40,473 nucleotides of DNA from Alterirhizorhabdus solaris (GCF_007785815.1 NZ_VNIM01000032.1:1-40473), one strand, 5' to 3'. Shown: positions 18,110-27,044, counted from the first letter of the stretch. Made by a program: numbers and translations. The notes: generated by a model from the sequence alone, not told the origin.

Positions 18110-18379
18110 CCAGCGCGAACGGGCGGCGGTCCCATTCGGTCCATCCGGGCGGACTCGACATGACGGTCGGACGGTCGAGCCGGAGGGTGGGTATGACCGC
18201 GATGGCGACGCGGCCGGCCGGCTTCCCGGCTGATTCCCCGACGACACCCGCCGAGTGGATTGTCGCTGTACACGCGGAACCTCTCCCGGCGTCGGGCATC
18301 CTGTGGGTGCGGCAGGCTATATCCGCGAACACGCCCGGCTGCCGCACCGTTCGATCGCGCACTCATCAAGGAACAAGCC

Positions 18380-18712
18380 ATGGACCAGACGCACCAGGAT
18401 GATCTCGCCGCCACGGTCGGCACGGATGTGGGCCGGCGCGTCTTGCTGACGGAGATCATCGCCAAGGTGGAACGACTGGAGGACGCCGCGTCGGACGAGG
18501 AACTCGACCAGTGGTGGGGACTGGTGGAAATAGATCGTCTGGCAAGCGGCCTCACACTGGCATCCATCGCCAAGCTGTCGGCGCCGGATGGCGAGGACGA
18601 ACCCGCCGGCCCGTGGCTCGAAAAGTCGGATGAGACCGGTGACGAACCCACCCGGCTCACCGCTGCGGGCCGGGAGGCGATACGGCGGATCGGCGCGCCG
18701 GATGCCGCATAG
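18380..18712 (+). CDS. Conserved-looking small acidic protein (110 aa)
   Basis: Begins MDQTHQDDLAATVG, is acidic and mostly helical (RRVLLTEIIAKVERLEDAAS, EELDQWWGLVEIDRLA), with a Pro/Asp/Glu-rich linker and a short basic end. AAGGA lies 8 bases before the ATG, which is why this start was preferred over an upstream in-frame one. No domain is recognised. It starts a rightward group of three small genes separated by 69-145 bp gaps. Confidence 0.65.
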   Translation: MDQTHQDDLAATVGTDVGRRVLLTEIIAKVERLEDAASDEELDQWWGLVEIDRLASGLTLASIAKLSAPDGEDEPAGPWLEKSDETGDEPTRLTAAGREAIRRIGAPDAA

Positions 18713-18857
18713 GCCATGATTGCGCAGGCCGCCGGATCCCGGACGCGAGGCTGCGTCCCGCGCCGGGCATTGCGCCGGGGCGTTTATTTATTCCGCATGG
18801 CGACCAGCCAAAGCCGCGCCCGCGCGTTAGCCTTTCACACAAACGAGAGGCGATGGC

Positions 18858-19082
18858 ATGACCGAAGCGAACATCATCAAAGAGCATATGGAAATCGTCG
18901 GCAGCGACGGCGGGCACGTCGGCACGGTCGACAAGGTCGAAGGCGACCGCATCAAGCTGACCAAGGCCGAGAGCGGCGACGGCGCGCACCACTATATCGC
19001 GACCGCGCTGGTGCAGGACATCAAGGGCAACACCGTGACGCTGACCAGCGACGCAGAAACTGCGATCGCCTCGGAGCGATAA
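18858..19082 (+). CDS. DUF2171 domain protein
   Basis: A 74-residue protein consisting of one small beta-barrel-like domain: IVGSDGGHVGTVDKVEGDRIKL and the following HHYIATALVQDIKGN. The first string is typical of DUF2171 (PF09939), whose role is unknown and which is related in layout to PRC-barrel-like stress proteins. GAGAGG lies 7 bases before the ATG. A weak hairpin (AGCGCCG/CGGCGCT, 19091-19118) follows the stop. Confidence 0.85.
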   Translation: MTEANIIKEHMEIVGSDGGHVGTVDKVEGDRIKLTKAESGDGAHHYIATALVQDIKGNTVTLTSDAETAIASER

Positions 19083-19157
19083 ACTCGGGCAGCGCCGGCA
19101 ACCCAGACTGTCGGCGCTCCCCCCGACCAGCAGACATTCACCGCGACGGAGATGAAG

Positions 19158-19466
19158 ATGGGCACCACACTGACCGGCACGTTCGAAACCCGCCGCGACG
19201 CCGAAATGGCCGTTGAGCGGCTCGTTCAGGAATTCGGCGTCGAGCGCGCCGACGTGTTCCTTGCCGCTGCGGGCGATGAGAATACCGCCGGCGAGGAGCT
19301 GGATGGTTCGGATACCGAGGCCGGTTCGCCCAGCCCCGAATCCCGTGACGACGCCGCCCTGAACGGTGGCATCACCGTATCGGTCGATCTGGACGACGAG
19401 GGGCTGGCCGGCAAGGTCCGCGCAGCCTTCGACGAGTTCGACGCGAGCGAGGTGGTGACGGACTGA
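19158..19466 (+). CDS. Small protein with ferredoxin-like half repeat (102 aa)
   Basis: Begins MGTTLTGTFETRRDAEMAVERL. It has a beta-alpha-beta start (TLTGTFETRRDAEMAVERLV, then ERADVFLAAAG), an acidic Asp/Glu/Ser/Pro linker, and a second beta-alpha-beta (GGITVSVDLDDEGLAGKVRAAF). This resembles small sphingomonad proteins of unknown function that sit next to stress genes. An ATG at 19152 abuts the GGAG at 19148-19151, so the ATG at 19158, 6 bases from GGAG, is the better start. It ends just before a strong hairpin. Confidence 0.7.
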   Translation: MGTTLTGTFETRRDAEMAVERLVQEFGVERADVFLAAAGDENTAGEELDGSDTEAGSPSPESRDDAALNGGITVSVDLDDEGLAGKVRAAFDEFDASEVVTD

Positions 19467-19492
19467 TGTCGTCGAATCAGCGGACGTGAACG

Positions 19493-19532
19493 GGGTGAGC
19501 GGACCGGCCGATGCTGGCCGGTCCGCTCACCC
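19493..19532. terminator. Bidirectional hairpin between convergent small genes
   Basis: GGGTGAGCGGACCGGCC (19493-19509) pairs perfectly over 17 bp with 19516-19532 around a 6-base loop. There is no T-run on either strand, so it is not a textbook intrinsic terminator. It separates convergent genes and contains the stop codon of the leftward gene at 19527. Confidence 0.6.
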
Positions 19533-19748
19533 ATAGCGCGGTGCCACAGCCCGCGTGGCGCGATCCTCGCTCGCGATGTGGTCGCCGAGAAGCCTGTCCA
19601 GACCGTCGCAGGGTCGCGGGAACAAGAAGAGGAAGCGGAGCGCCCGCTCGGGGTTCGCCTGGACCCAGTCCGGATCGGGATCGGGTACGGCATCGAACGG
19701 GTGGCTCGACGCGGCGGCCTCTCGGACATCGTGGGACTCATGGCCCAT
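19527..19748 (-). CDS. Small protein of unknown function (73 aa)
   Basis: Begins MGHESHDVREAAASSHPFDA and includes DPDPDWVQANPERALRFLFL. No known domain. Support for it being real: a strong AGAGGAAA ribosome site 6 bases before the ATG at 19748, and a plausible promoter upstream on the same strand (TTGCTT, 18 bases, TGATAT). Its stop lies in the hairpin shared with the convergent gene. The short length keeps confidence moderate. Confidence 0.5.
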   Translation of the reverse strand: MGHESHDVREAAASSHPFDAVPDPDPDWVQANPERALRFLFLFPRPCDGLDRLLGDHIASEDRATRAVAPRYG

Positions 19749-19870
19749 GGCGGATTTCCTCTCCGTGGCGCCCCGTTGAAAGGGGTGCTCCGAAGTCGAG
19801 GATATCACGCTCGTGCTTCTGGCGAAAGCAAGCGCGCCTCCCGATCCTGCGTCGTCTGCTCCGGTGACGA

Positions 19871-20947
19871 TCAGATACCGGGCTCGGGCGGCGGCAGCGG
19901 GGTCCAGGCCCTCGATTGCGGCAACGGCGCGAAAATCCGGTCGATCACTTCCGCCGTGACGTCTTCCGGACGTGCCGGCGACCAGCGCGGCTTGCCGTCC
20001 TTCTCGATCAGGAGCGCCCGCACGCCCTCGGCGAAATCGGGCGCGCGGCAGACCCGCGACATGATGCCGAACTCCATCGTCATCTCATCGACGAAGTGCA
20101 GATGACGCAGGCTTTCCACCAGCATCCGCAGCGACACCTTGCAGGCCGTGGGCGACCGCCCCCTCAGGATGCGAAGCTGTTCGCCTGCCCAGTCCGACGG
20201 ATCGGCTTCGAGCGCCGCCAGAATATCCTCGTACACATCCGACGCGAACAGCCGGTCGATCAGGTCGAGGTGGCGGACGATCCCGGCCTCGGGCGGCTGC
20301 ACCGTGGCGCCGGCGAGGATCGACTCCACCTTCTCCGGCGTCGCGCAGAGATCCGCCTTCAGCCCCTCCAGCCGCTCGGAAGGGATGAAGTGGCTGGCGA
20401 GGCCGAGCGCGAGGCATTCGGCTCCGTCCAGCCGGGCGCCTGTCACGGCGAGATACTGCGCCACCCGTCCGCGCAGCCGCGAGAGATAGCGCCCGCCGCC
20501 GACGTCCGGAAAAAGGCCGATCCCGGTTTCCGGCATGGCGAACAAAGTCCGCTCGGTGACGACGCGATAGCGGCACGGGCAGGACAGGCCGACCCCGCCA
20601 CCCATCGTCACCCCGTCCATGAACGCCACCCCGGGCTTGGGGTAGGTGTACATCACATGGTTGAGCCGATATTCCTGAAAGAAGAAGGCGTCGGCTGCGG
20701 CACCATGCCCCTGCACATCGCGCGCGATCGAGACGACGTCGCCGCCCGCACAGAAACCGCGCCCTTCCGCATGATCCAGCAGGATCAGCCGCACCGCCGG
20801 ATCGTCACGCCAGGCGACGAGCGCGTCGGTGAGTTGCCGCACCATCGACAGGGTCAGCGCATGAAGCGCCTTCGGCCGGTTCAGCCGCAGCCGGCCGGCG
20901 CGCCCCTCGATATAGGTGCGCGTCTCGTTTGCGCCTTCGATGCTCAC
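19871..20947 (-). CDS. 3-hydroxyisobutyryl-CoA hydrolase-like crotonase
   Basis: A 358-residue crotonase-fold protein of the ECH_2/HIBCH type. The oxyanion-hole blocks are GFCAGGDV (G68, G69) and DGVTMGGGVG. FAMPETGIGLFPDVGG carries E140 and D148, the residues that distinguish hydroxyisobutyryl-CoA hydrolases from hydratases. It probably hydrolyses 3-hydroxyisobutyryl-CoA in valine catabolism. The GTG at 20947 was chosen over an ATG at 20977 because AAGGAG lies 5 bases before it. That site overlaps the phaC stop codon, so translation is probably coupled to phaC. Pairing with phaC suggests shared control of acyl-CoA use. Confidence 0.85.
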   Translation of the reverse strand: MSIEGANETRTYIEGRAGRLRLNRPKALHALTLSMVRQLTDALVAWRDDPAVRLILLDHAEGRGFCAGGDVVSIARDVQGHGAAADAFFFQEYRLNHVMYTYPKPGVAFMDGVTMGGGVGLSCPCRYRVVTERTLFAMPETGIGLFPDVGGGRYLSRLRGRVAQYLAVTGARLDGAECLALGLASHFIPSERLEGLKADLCATPEKVESILAGATVQPPEAGIVRHLDLIDRLFASDVYEDILAALEADPSDWAGEQLRILRGRSPTACKVSLRMLVESLRHLHFVDEMTMEFGIMSRVCRAPDFAEGVRALLIEKDGKPRWSPARPEDVTAEVIDRIFAPLPQSRAWTPLPPPEPGI

Positions 20948-20957
20948 GGGGGCTCCT

Positions 20958-22718
20958 TCAGTAGCTGGTAGTGGCATAGGTGCCGGGCGCGGCCTCGATC
21001 ACCGACAGCCCGCCCTCGCCCGGCTGGCGTGCGGCGACGCGCTTGCCCGATCCGTTGCGATCGAGCCAGCGGACCCATTCCGGCCACCACGAGCCGGGAT
21101 GCTTCTCCGCGCTCTCGAGCCAGGTGTCGGCCGTGCCCGCCAGATCCGGGTTGGTCCAGTAGCCGTGCTTGTTGGCAGCGGGCGGATTTATGACCCCGGC
21201 GTTGTGCCCCGATCCGCCGAGGATGAAGGTCACCGGCCCGCCGAGCAGCTTGCTGCTGTCGTACACCGCGTTCCATGCCGAAACGTGATCCGCCTTGAGC
21301 GCGATGACCATCGCCGGCGTGCGCATCGCCGCCAGATCGATCGCGACATCGCCGATCGTGAAGCCGCCCGGCGCCGTCAGTCCGTTGGCGTGCAGCAGGC
21401 TTCGGTTGTACGACTTCATGAACGCGGCCGGGATACGCGCGCCATCCTCGAACCAGGTCAGCAGGTCGGACGGCGGCGCGGGGCGATCCAGCAGATAATG
21501 GTCCACGACGGACGACCAGATCAGGTCGTTGGCGCGAACGGCGCTGAAAAGCTGCTGAAGCTCGTTCGCGTCGATGTAGCCCTTGCCGCCGATATGGTCG
21601 TCGAGCGCGTCCATATGCGCCTCGTGGACGAACGCCGCCCACTCGCCCAGGTTCGAGAAGTCGAGCATGGTGCCGATCAGCGTCGCGCTGTTGACCTCGT
21701 TGGCCCGGCCCTTGGCCTCCAGCCAGGCAAGCGCCATCGCCCCCAGCGTTCCGCCGAGGCAGAAGCTGAACAGGTCGACCTTCGCGCCGTCCGTCGCCCG
21801 CCGCACCGCGCCGATCGCCTCGACGACGCCGGTCAGCACATAGTCTTCCAGCGCGCAGTCACGCAGGCTGTCGTCCGGGTTGACCCAGGAGATGACGAAC
21901 ACCGTCCGGCCCTGCTCGACCAGCCAGCGTACCAGGCTCGATTTCGGCTGAAGGTCGATCATGTAGTAGCGGTTGACGAGCGGCGGCACGTATAGCAGCG
22001 GCTCGAGCGAGACATCCGGCGTGGTCGGCGCATATTGGATGAGCTGGAACAGCTTGTTCTGGAAGACGACGCTGCCGGGGGTGGCGGCGATGGTCTTGCC
22101 CTTCTCGAACACGTCGGCCGCCGCGCGGCGCTTGACGATGCCCTTGCCCGCAGCGAAATCCTCGAGCACATGCGCGAAGCCGTTGACGAGGTTGGCGCCA
22201 GCCGTCTCCCGGGTGCGCTGCACCACTTCCGGATTGGTCATCACGAAGTTGGTCGGTGAGATCGCGTTCAGATACTGGTCGAGCAGGAAGCCGGCCATCG
22301 CCTGACTGGATGTGTCCTCGATCTTCGCCGACGACACCAGATCGCGCAGCTGCCGCGAGGCGAGCAGATAGGCATCCCGTGCGGCGCGGAAATAGGGCTG
22401 CTCCCAGCGGGGATCGGCAAATCGCCGGTCGCCCCTCGGCTTGTCCTTGGCGTCCGTCGCCTGCTGCGGCGTCCAGAGATCGACCCAGAAACCCGCCCAC
22501 TCCTGCGTCGCCTTCACCTGTGCGGAAAAGAGATCGGCGGGGTCGATCGATGCCGTCAGCTTCAGCAACGAGTTCATCATCACGGCGGGATCGTAGGACC
22601 GCGTCGTCTTCTTCGCGCGCGGGCTCGAAGCGACCGTCATCAGTGCCGTGCCGGCCCGCGCGAGGGCGCCGGCCATGTGAGCCGAGGCGTTGCCCGGCGT
22701 CTGGAGGTCGACCGTCAT
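20958..22718 (-). CDS. phaC: Class I poly(3-hydroxyalkanoate) synthase
   Basis: A 586-residue PHA synthase. It has the N-terminal PhaC domain (FVMTNPEVVQRT, TPGSVVFQN) and the alpha/beta-hydrolase core (PLLYVPPLVNRYYMIDL, VFVISWVNPD). The catalytic triad is C320 in SFCLGGT, D477 in KADHVSAW and H505 in GGSGHNAG. It polymerises hydroxyacyl-CoA into PHA granules. The lipase-like box is S-x-C-x-G where G-x-C-x-G is usual. No phaA, phaB or phasin gene is in view. The ATG at 22718 has no ribosome site of its own but is overlapped by a 9-codon upstream reading frame. Confidence 0.92.
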   Translation of the reverse strand: MTVDLQTPGNASAHMAGALARAGTALMTVASSPRAKKTTRSYDPAVMMNSLLKLTASIDPADLFSAQVKATQEWAGFWVDLWTPQQATDAKDKPRGDRRFADPRWEQPYFRAARDAYLLASRQLRDLVSSAKIEDTSSQAMAGFLLDQYLNAISPTNFVMTNPEVVQRTRETAGANLVNGFAHVLEDFAAGKGIVKRRAAADVFEKGKTIAATPGSVVFQNKLFQLIQYAPTTPDVSLEPLLYVPPLVNRYYMIDLQPKSSLVRWLVEQGRTVFVISWVNPDDSLRDCALEDYVLTGVVEAIGAVRRATDGAKVDLFSFCLGGTLGAMALAWLEAKGRANEVNSATLIGTMLDFSNLGEWAAFVHEAHMDALDDHIGGKGYIDANELQQLFSAVRANDLIWSSVVDHYLLDRPAPPSDLLTWFEDGARIPAAFMKSYNRSLLHANGLTAPGGFTIGDVAIDLAAMRTPAMVIALKADHVSAWNAVYDSSKLLGGPVTFILGGSGHNAGVINPPAANKHGYWTNPDLAGTADTWLESAEKHPGSWWPEWVRWLDRNGSGKRVAARQPGEGGLSVIEAAPGTYATTSY

Positions 22719-22744
22719 GCCGGTGTCTTCGGGTGGTTGCGCAT
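22715..22744 (-). CDS. Nine-codon leader ORF overlapping the phaC start
   Basis: Encodes MRNHPKTPA followed by TGA. GAGAGAGAG lies 3 bases before its ATG. The stop overlaps the phaC ATG (ATGA, 22715-22718). Since phaC lacks a nearby ribosome site, the arrangement suggests translational coupling from a leader. Too short to prove as a peptide gene. Confidence 0.4.
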   Translation of the reverse strand: MRNHPKTPA

Positions 22745-22923
22745 GATCTCTCTCTCGCCTCGTTGCCTTGCCCGCCCGGCATTAGACACACCCGCCGCGA
22801 AGTTGAAGGGGATTGACCCGACTTGTGCGAAGTCACGCCCTCCGCGTCCGGCCCGAGCGGCTATTGCCTCGACTGCCCCTCGATGCCAACGTCGCCCGAG
22901 ACCATATCGTAAGGGGGAGGCCC

Positions 22924-24501
22924 ATGCTGCCGATACTTGTCGCCGTGGCGATCGCCGTGGCTTCCACGACGCACGCGCCGCCCTCGTCCTACGATCTCGC
23001 CAGCCCGGTGACGACGCCCGTCACGGTCGGCATCGATACGGGCCGGATCGAAGGCGTCGTCGGGAAGGACCGGGTTCGCCTGTTCCGGGGCATCCCCTAT
23101 GCCGCGCCGCCGATAGGCGACTTGCGCTGGCGTGCGCCCCAGCCGGCAACCGCGTGGTCGGGGGTTCGCCCGGCGACCGAGTTCGGCACGTCCTGCATGC
23201 AGATCCGCATCCCGCCGCGACTGAAACCGCCCGAACCCGTCGTCACCGAGGAGAAGCGGATCGGCGAGGATTGCCTCTACCTCAACGTGTGGGCGCCGGT
23301 CGGCGCGAAGAAGCTGCCGGTGATGGTGGCGCTTCACGGCGGCGGCTTCATCCTCGGATCGGGCAGTGGATCGAACAAGGACGGTACGACCCTGGCGAAG
23401 GACGGCGTGATCGTCGTGTCGATCAACTACCGGCTGGGCGCGTTCGGTTTCTTCGCCCATCCGGCGCTGACCGCGGCCGGCGGCGCGGAGCCGGCGACCA
23501 ATTTCGCGCTGCTCGACCAGATCGCGGCGTTGCGATGGGTGAAGCGCAATATCGCGGCGTTCGGCGGCGACCCCGGCAACGTCACGATCTTCGGCGCATC
23601 CGCCGGCGGCAGCTCGGTCAACCTGCTGATGGTGTCGCCCCTGTCGGACGGGTTGTTCCAGCGCGGCATCTCCGGGTCGGTTTCCGCCTGGCAGCCGATG
23701 CGCCATCTGGCCGAACAGACCGCCACGCAGCCACAGTCGGGCGAGCAGTGGGGGGTGGCGCTGGCCGAGAAACTCGGCGCGAAGGATCTCGCGGCGATGC
23801 GCGCCGCCCCCGCGGAAGCGGTGCTGAAGGCCAGCCTGGAGATCGGCGCCTATCCGGGGCCGATCATCGACGGCAAAAGCCTGACCGTCGATATCCTCGA
23901 GGGATTTCGCACCGGCCGCCAGCACAAGGCGTCGTACATGAACGGCGCGAACGATTATGAAGGCGGGATGCTGGGCGATGCCGGCCTGTCCGACGCCGAC
24001 CTGAGGCAGCGGCTCGGCGCCCGATACGATGCCGTCCTCAAGGCCTATGATCCCGACGGCAGGCTGGGTGCGGACGTGGTCCGCCGCATGATCTTCGGCG
24101 ACGCCTGGCTCATCCGCCCGTCGCAGGCGGTGGCCCGGGCGATGTCGAACGTCGGAATGCCCGGGTACACCTATGTGTTCGCCTACGTGCCCAGGAGCGT
24201 CCAATCTCTCTCGCCAGGCTCATGGCATGGCGGCGACTCCAGCTATCTCTTCGGCACGCTCGCCTCGCGCAATCCGGCGCATGGCGCAGCGACTGCCGAG
24301 GACGAGGAGATGTCGCGGCAATACCGGGGATATGTCGTCGACTTCGCGAAGACCGGCAACCCGGGGCGGGCCGGCGGCCCGGACTGGAAGCCCGCAACGG
24401 CAGGCGCGATGGTTTTCACCAACGACGGTCCCGCCTTTATGAGCGACTATCTCGCCACGCGGATGAACGCGCTGGGCGGGGCGATCGGCCCCCGCCCCTA
24501 G
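22924..24501 (+). CDS. Secreted type-B carboxylesterase
   Basis: A 525-residue esterase with a short signal peptide (MLPILVAVAIAVASTTHA). Family blocks: FRGIPYAAPPIGDLRW, EDCLYLNVWAP, the oxyanion HGGGF (138-142), and FGASAGG with nucleophile S226. E346 (NDYEGG) and H435 (GSWHGGD) complete the triad. It hydrolyses carboxylic esters in the periplasm or outside; the natural substrate is unknown. The ATG at 22924 was preferred over an upstream in-frame start because the signal peptide begins there and AAGGGGGAGG lies 3 bases before it. It is divergent from phaC across 205 bp. Confidence 0.92.
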   Translation: MLPILVAVAIAVASTTHAPPSSYDLASPVTTPVTVGIDTGRIEGVVGKDRVRLFRGIPYAAPPIGDLRWRAPQPATAWSGVRPATEFGTSCMQIRIPPRLKPPEPVVTEEKRIGEDCLYLNVWAPVGAKKLPVMVALHGGGFILGSGSGSNKDGTTLAKDGVIVVSINYRLGAFGFFAHPALTAAGGAEPATNFALLDQIAALRWVKRNIAAFGGDPGNVTIFGASAGGSSVNLLMVSPLSDGLFQRGISGSVSAWQPMRHLAEQTATQPQSGEQWGVALAEKLGAKDLAAMRAAPAEAVLKASLEIGAYPGPIIDGKSLTVDILEGFRTGRQHKASYMNGANDYEGGMLGDAGLSDADLRQRLGARYDAVLKAYDPDGRLGADVVRRMIFGDAWLIRPSQAVARAMSNVGMPGYTYVFAYVPRSVQSLSPGSWHGGDSSYLFGTLASRNPAHGAATAEDEEMSRQYRGYVVDFAKTGNPGRAGGPDWKPATAGAMVFTNDGPAFMSDYLATRMNALGGAIGPRP

Positions 24502-24519
24502 TTGGACGGGATGCGACGC

Positions 24520-24918
24520 GGATAAGGGGTCCGGCACCTTGCCCAACGGGTGGCCGAGCTGGCGGACGCCCGCAATCGCATGGGCACGCTCGTAGCGGAT
24601 ATAGGCCACCGACGGCGCGACGTAGATGCCCGACGACGCGCGATAGGCGAGCTTGGCATCCGGCTGGTAGAGCTGATAGTCGGCCAGCGCGAACAGCATC
24701 CAGTTCTTCCTGGTGCCGGGCGCATCGAAGCGGGTGTAGCGCGTGGTGTTGTAGATGCCGCCTGCGCGCAGCCAGATCTGCCGGTCCGTCGCCGACGCCT
24801 TCCGTTGCAGGCCGAACTCCTGGATCAGCAGTGGCTTGGCGCCCCGGCGCGTCAGCTTCAGCCCGATGCCGTTGTCGAACCAAACAGAGCGCGCGTCGAG
24901 CCTCAGCCGCGTTACCAT
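24520..24918 (-). pseudogene. Degraded outer-membrane porin fragment (OprB-like)
   Basis: The minus strand in one frame reads like a stretch of beta-barrel (GIGLKLTRRGAKPLLIQEFG, IWLRAGGIYNTTRYTRFD, MLFALADYQLYQPD, SGIYVAPSVAYIRYER). This resembles the late strands of carbohydrate-selective OprB porins. No signal peptide, plug or terminal aromatic residue is present. The frame runs into the antisense of the esterase gene, where barrel-like sequence stops. It looks like a leftover of a larger gene, although identity is only by pattern. From 24919 to 25162 nothing is recognisable apart from short inverted repeats. Confidence 0.35.
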
Positions 24919-25162
24919 GCAGACGGGTGGGCGCACGGCGTCGAGCAGATCGATGACCGAAGCTGCTGTCGACGACGGCTGAACCAATCGACCCCATCGA
25001 GCGCAGCATTAAAGCTCCGCCGAGCCCCGCGTCTGTGGATTGTCCCTCCTTGGTTTAAGTCTTTGACCATTCCCGATCAGAGGATCGAGCCGAGCCGAAA
25101 GTGACGCACGGGCAAATTCGGAGCGGCGTAATCATAGATGCTGTTTCAAGCATGACCGCCAC

Positions 25163-26404
25163 TCAGGCGCCGTGAGCAACGACGAAATGTTCGGCAAAGG
25201 GACCGCCGCCTTCGTCGATGCGGCTGGCATCGCCCTCCAGCAGCGCGATGCCGGGCAGCAGCAGGATCTGGCGGATCGTTTCCGGGATGATCGCATAGGC
25301 GACGAACTGGCCGAGACATTCGTGCGGGCCGAATCCGGTGTGCAGATAGGCGGTGCGCCGGCGCGCGCGGAAAGCATCAGGATCCGGGAACACGCCTGGA
25401 TCGAACATGGCCGAGCCGATGCCCACCGCGATCACCGAGCCGGGCGCCACGGCGGTTTCGTGGGGGCTGCCCGGCGCGATCACCGCCGGCTCGGCCACCA
25501 CCCGCGCCACGAAGGTGGTCATCGGGTTGAACCGCAGCGCCTCCCACACGATCGCGTCGAAGGCGGCGTCGTCCTTTTCCCCCGCCGCCGCGATGGCGCG
25601 CGCGGTGATGTCGGGGCGCAGCAGGATCTGCTCGGTGGCGTTGACGATCGCCTGCGATGTCGTCTCGATCGCACCCACCAGCAGCCCGCAGATGTTGCTC
25701 ACGACCTGCTCGGCATCGAGGCCGGAGAGGCCGTTCGCCGTCATCCGCAGCAAACGCGAAACGCTGTCGCCGCCCTGCGCCGTTTGCCACGGCTCGCGCG
25801 TCGCCAGGAACGTGCGGACCCACGCGCGCATTTCCTGCCCGGCGGTATTGCAGGCGGCGAGGAGACGCGGATCGTTGGCGGGGTTGTGGAACATGTCCGC
25901 CTGCGTCGCCCACGACCAGCGCAGCATGTGCGCGTCGTCCGGCCCGGGAAAGCCGAACGCCTGCTGGACCACCCGCAGCGGCACCAGCCGCGACACGGTG
26001 GCCACCACGTCCACGGTTGGCGGCGGCGCCGCCGCGAGCGCGTCCGCCGCCACCTTGGCGGCCAGCGCGCGGATCGCCGGCACGTCCTCCCAGCGCAGCA
26101 CCGCGCGCATCACGGACTTGTCGCGCCAGTTCTCCACCGCACCGTCGCGCGCCAGCATGAACGGGCCGACCGACTGGTCCATGTGCGGCGCGTAGGGCAC
26201 CCGGAACGTCTCGTTGCGCGAGAGGATATCGACGACATCGGCCCAGCGCGACACGACCGTGAACGGCGGCAGCGGCAGGACCGGCCGGTGCGCCCGCAAC
26301 TCGCCGAACAGCGCCCGCCAGTCGCGCCGCAGCCATTCATAGAACAGCCCGGTGCGGGCTGGGTCGGCGGGCGGCAGCGCATCGAGCGCGTCGAGGAAGG
26401 GCAT
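25163..26404 (-). CDS. Cytochrome P450
   Basis: A 413-residue soluble P450. The I-helix has LVGAIETTSQ (E247, T248), the ExxR motif is E288-A-L-R291, and the heme loop is GFGPHECLG with thiolate ligand C363. No signal or membrane anchor, so cytoplasmic. Redox partners are not encoded nearby. The second glycine expected in the I-helix (A/G-G-x-D/E-T) is alanine. It is the last gene of a leftward operon after the di-heme cytochrome and a small exported protein (31 bp gap). Its neighbours include a patatin lipase and a DyP peroxidase, suggesting a lipid or fatty-acid hydroperoxide substrate, but sequence alone does not show it. Confidence 0.92.
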   Translation of the reverse strand: MPFLDALDALPPADPARTGLFYEWLRRDWRALFGELRAHRPVLPLPPFTVVSRWADVVDILSRNETFRVPYAPHMDQSVGPFMLARDGAVENWRDKSVMRAVLRWEDVPAIRALAAKVAADALAAAPPPTVDVVATVSRLVPLRVVQQAFGFPGPDDAHMLRWSWATQADMFHNPANDPRLLAACNTAGQEMRAWVRTFLATREPWQTAQGGDSVSRLLRMTANGLSGLDAEQVVSNICGLLVGAIETTSQAIVNATEQILLRPDITARAIAAAGEKDDAAFDAIVWEALRFNPMTTFVARVVAEPAVIAPGSPHETAVAPGSVIAVGIGSAMFDPGVFPDPDAFRARRRTAYLHTGFGPHECLGQFVAYAIIPETIRQILLLPGIALLEGDASRIDEGGGPFAEHFVVAHGA

Positions 26405-26435
26405 GGTTTCGTCCCTGCTTGTGTCGAAGGTCGCT

Positions 26436-27044
26436 TCAGAACACCGGCACGGTGGGCGGCCGGGCGGGATCCTGCGGGGTGATGTTCACGGTGTAGGCGA
26501 GCGGGCGGGTGGTGATGACGATGAAGCGGCCGTTCTCGATCCTGACCGAATGGAGCCCGGCGCCGAGACCCTTGGGCGGCACGCACGCCTTCGTCTCGCC
26601 CACCCGGCGGGTTCTGGTGTCCACCGTGCGGAAGGTGCTGCGGGCGTAATCGATGTTCTGCTTGGACATGCGCGCCGTGCCGACGGCCGTGCCGAAGCCG
26701 GCCTCGCTGTCCTTCACGCAGGCGCCGTGATTGCCCACCTTGCGCGCCGTCACGTCGTCGTAATGGCAGGAGCCGTCGCGCGATTTGGCCCACATCTTGT
26801 GCGCGTAGCGGAACACGCCGTCCTTATAGTCGATGAAGGCGAGCGCGAGGCACTGGTAATGCCCGCCGATGCGGCGGGTGCGCTTGTCCACGGTCCGCAC
26901 CTCGCCGTAATAGACCGGGTCGGCCGCATCGTTCGCCCAGAAGCGCAGCCCGGCAGCGATCGCGTCCGGGTCCGTCACGGCCTGCGCCGCCGCCGCCGTG
27001 GGCGCGCCCGCGACGAGGCCGGCCATCACGATCACTTTCCACAT
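26436..27044 (-). CDS. Small exported protein of unknown function (202 aa)
   Basis: It has a signal peptide (MWKVIVMAGLVAGAPTAAAA) and a mature part with four cysteines (in YQCLALA, GSCHYDD, GACVKD and KACVPPK) that could form two disulfides. It contains two parallel strings, VRTVDKRTRRIGG and FRTVDTRTRRVGE, suggesting an internal duplication of a small beta domain. It lies between the di-heme cytochrome (27 bp) and P450 (31 bp) genes, all leftward, so it belongs to that operon. Function unknown; it could be a periplasmic partner of the cytochrome. Confidence 0.75.
   Translation of the reverse strand: MWKVIVMAGLVAGAPTAAAAQAVTDPDAIAAGLRFWANDAADPVYYGEVRTVDKRTRRIGGHYQCLALAFIDYKDGVFRYAHKMWAKSRDGSCHYDDVTARKVGNHGACVKDSEAGFGTAVGTARMSKQNIDYARSTFRTVDTRTRRVGETKACVPPKGLGAGLHSVRIENGRFIVITTRPLAYTVNITPQDPARPPTVPVF

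Noticed and set aside
18110-18379. Possible EcfG-type (GGAAC/GTT) stress promoter before the small-gene group
   Set aside because: A GGAAC is present near 18280, but no matching -10 element occurs at 16-18 bases.
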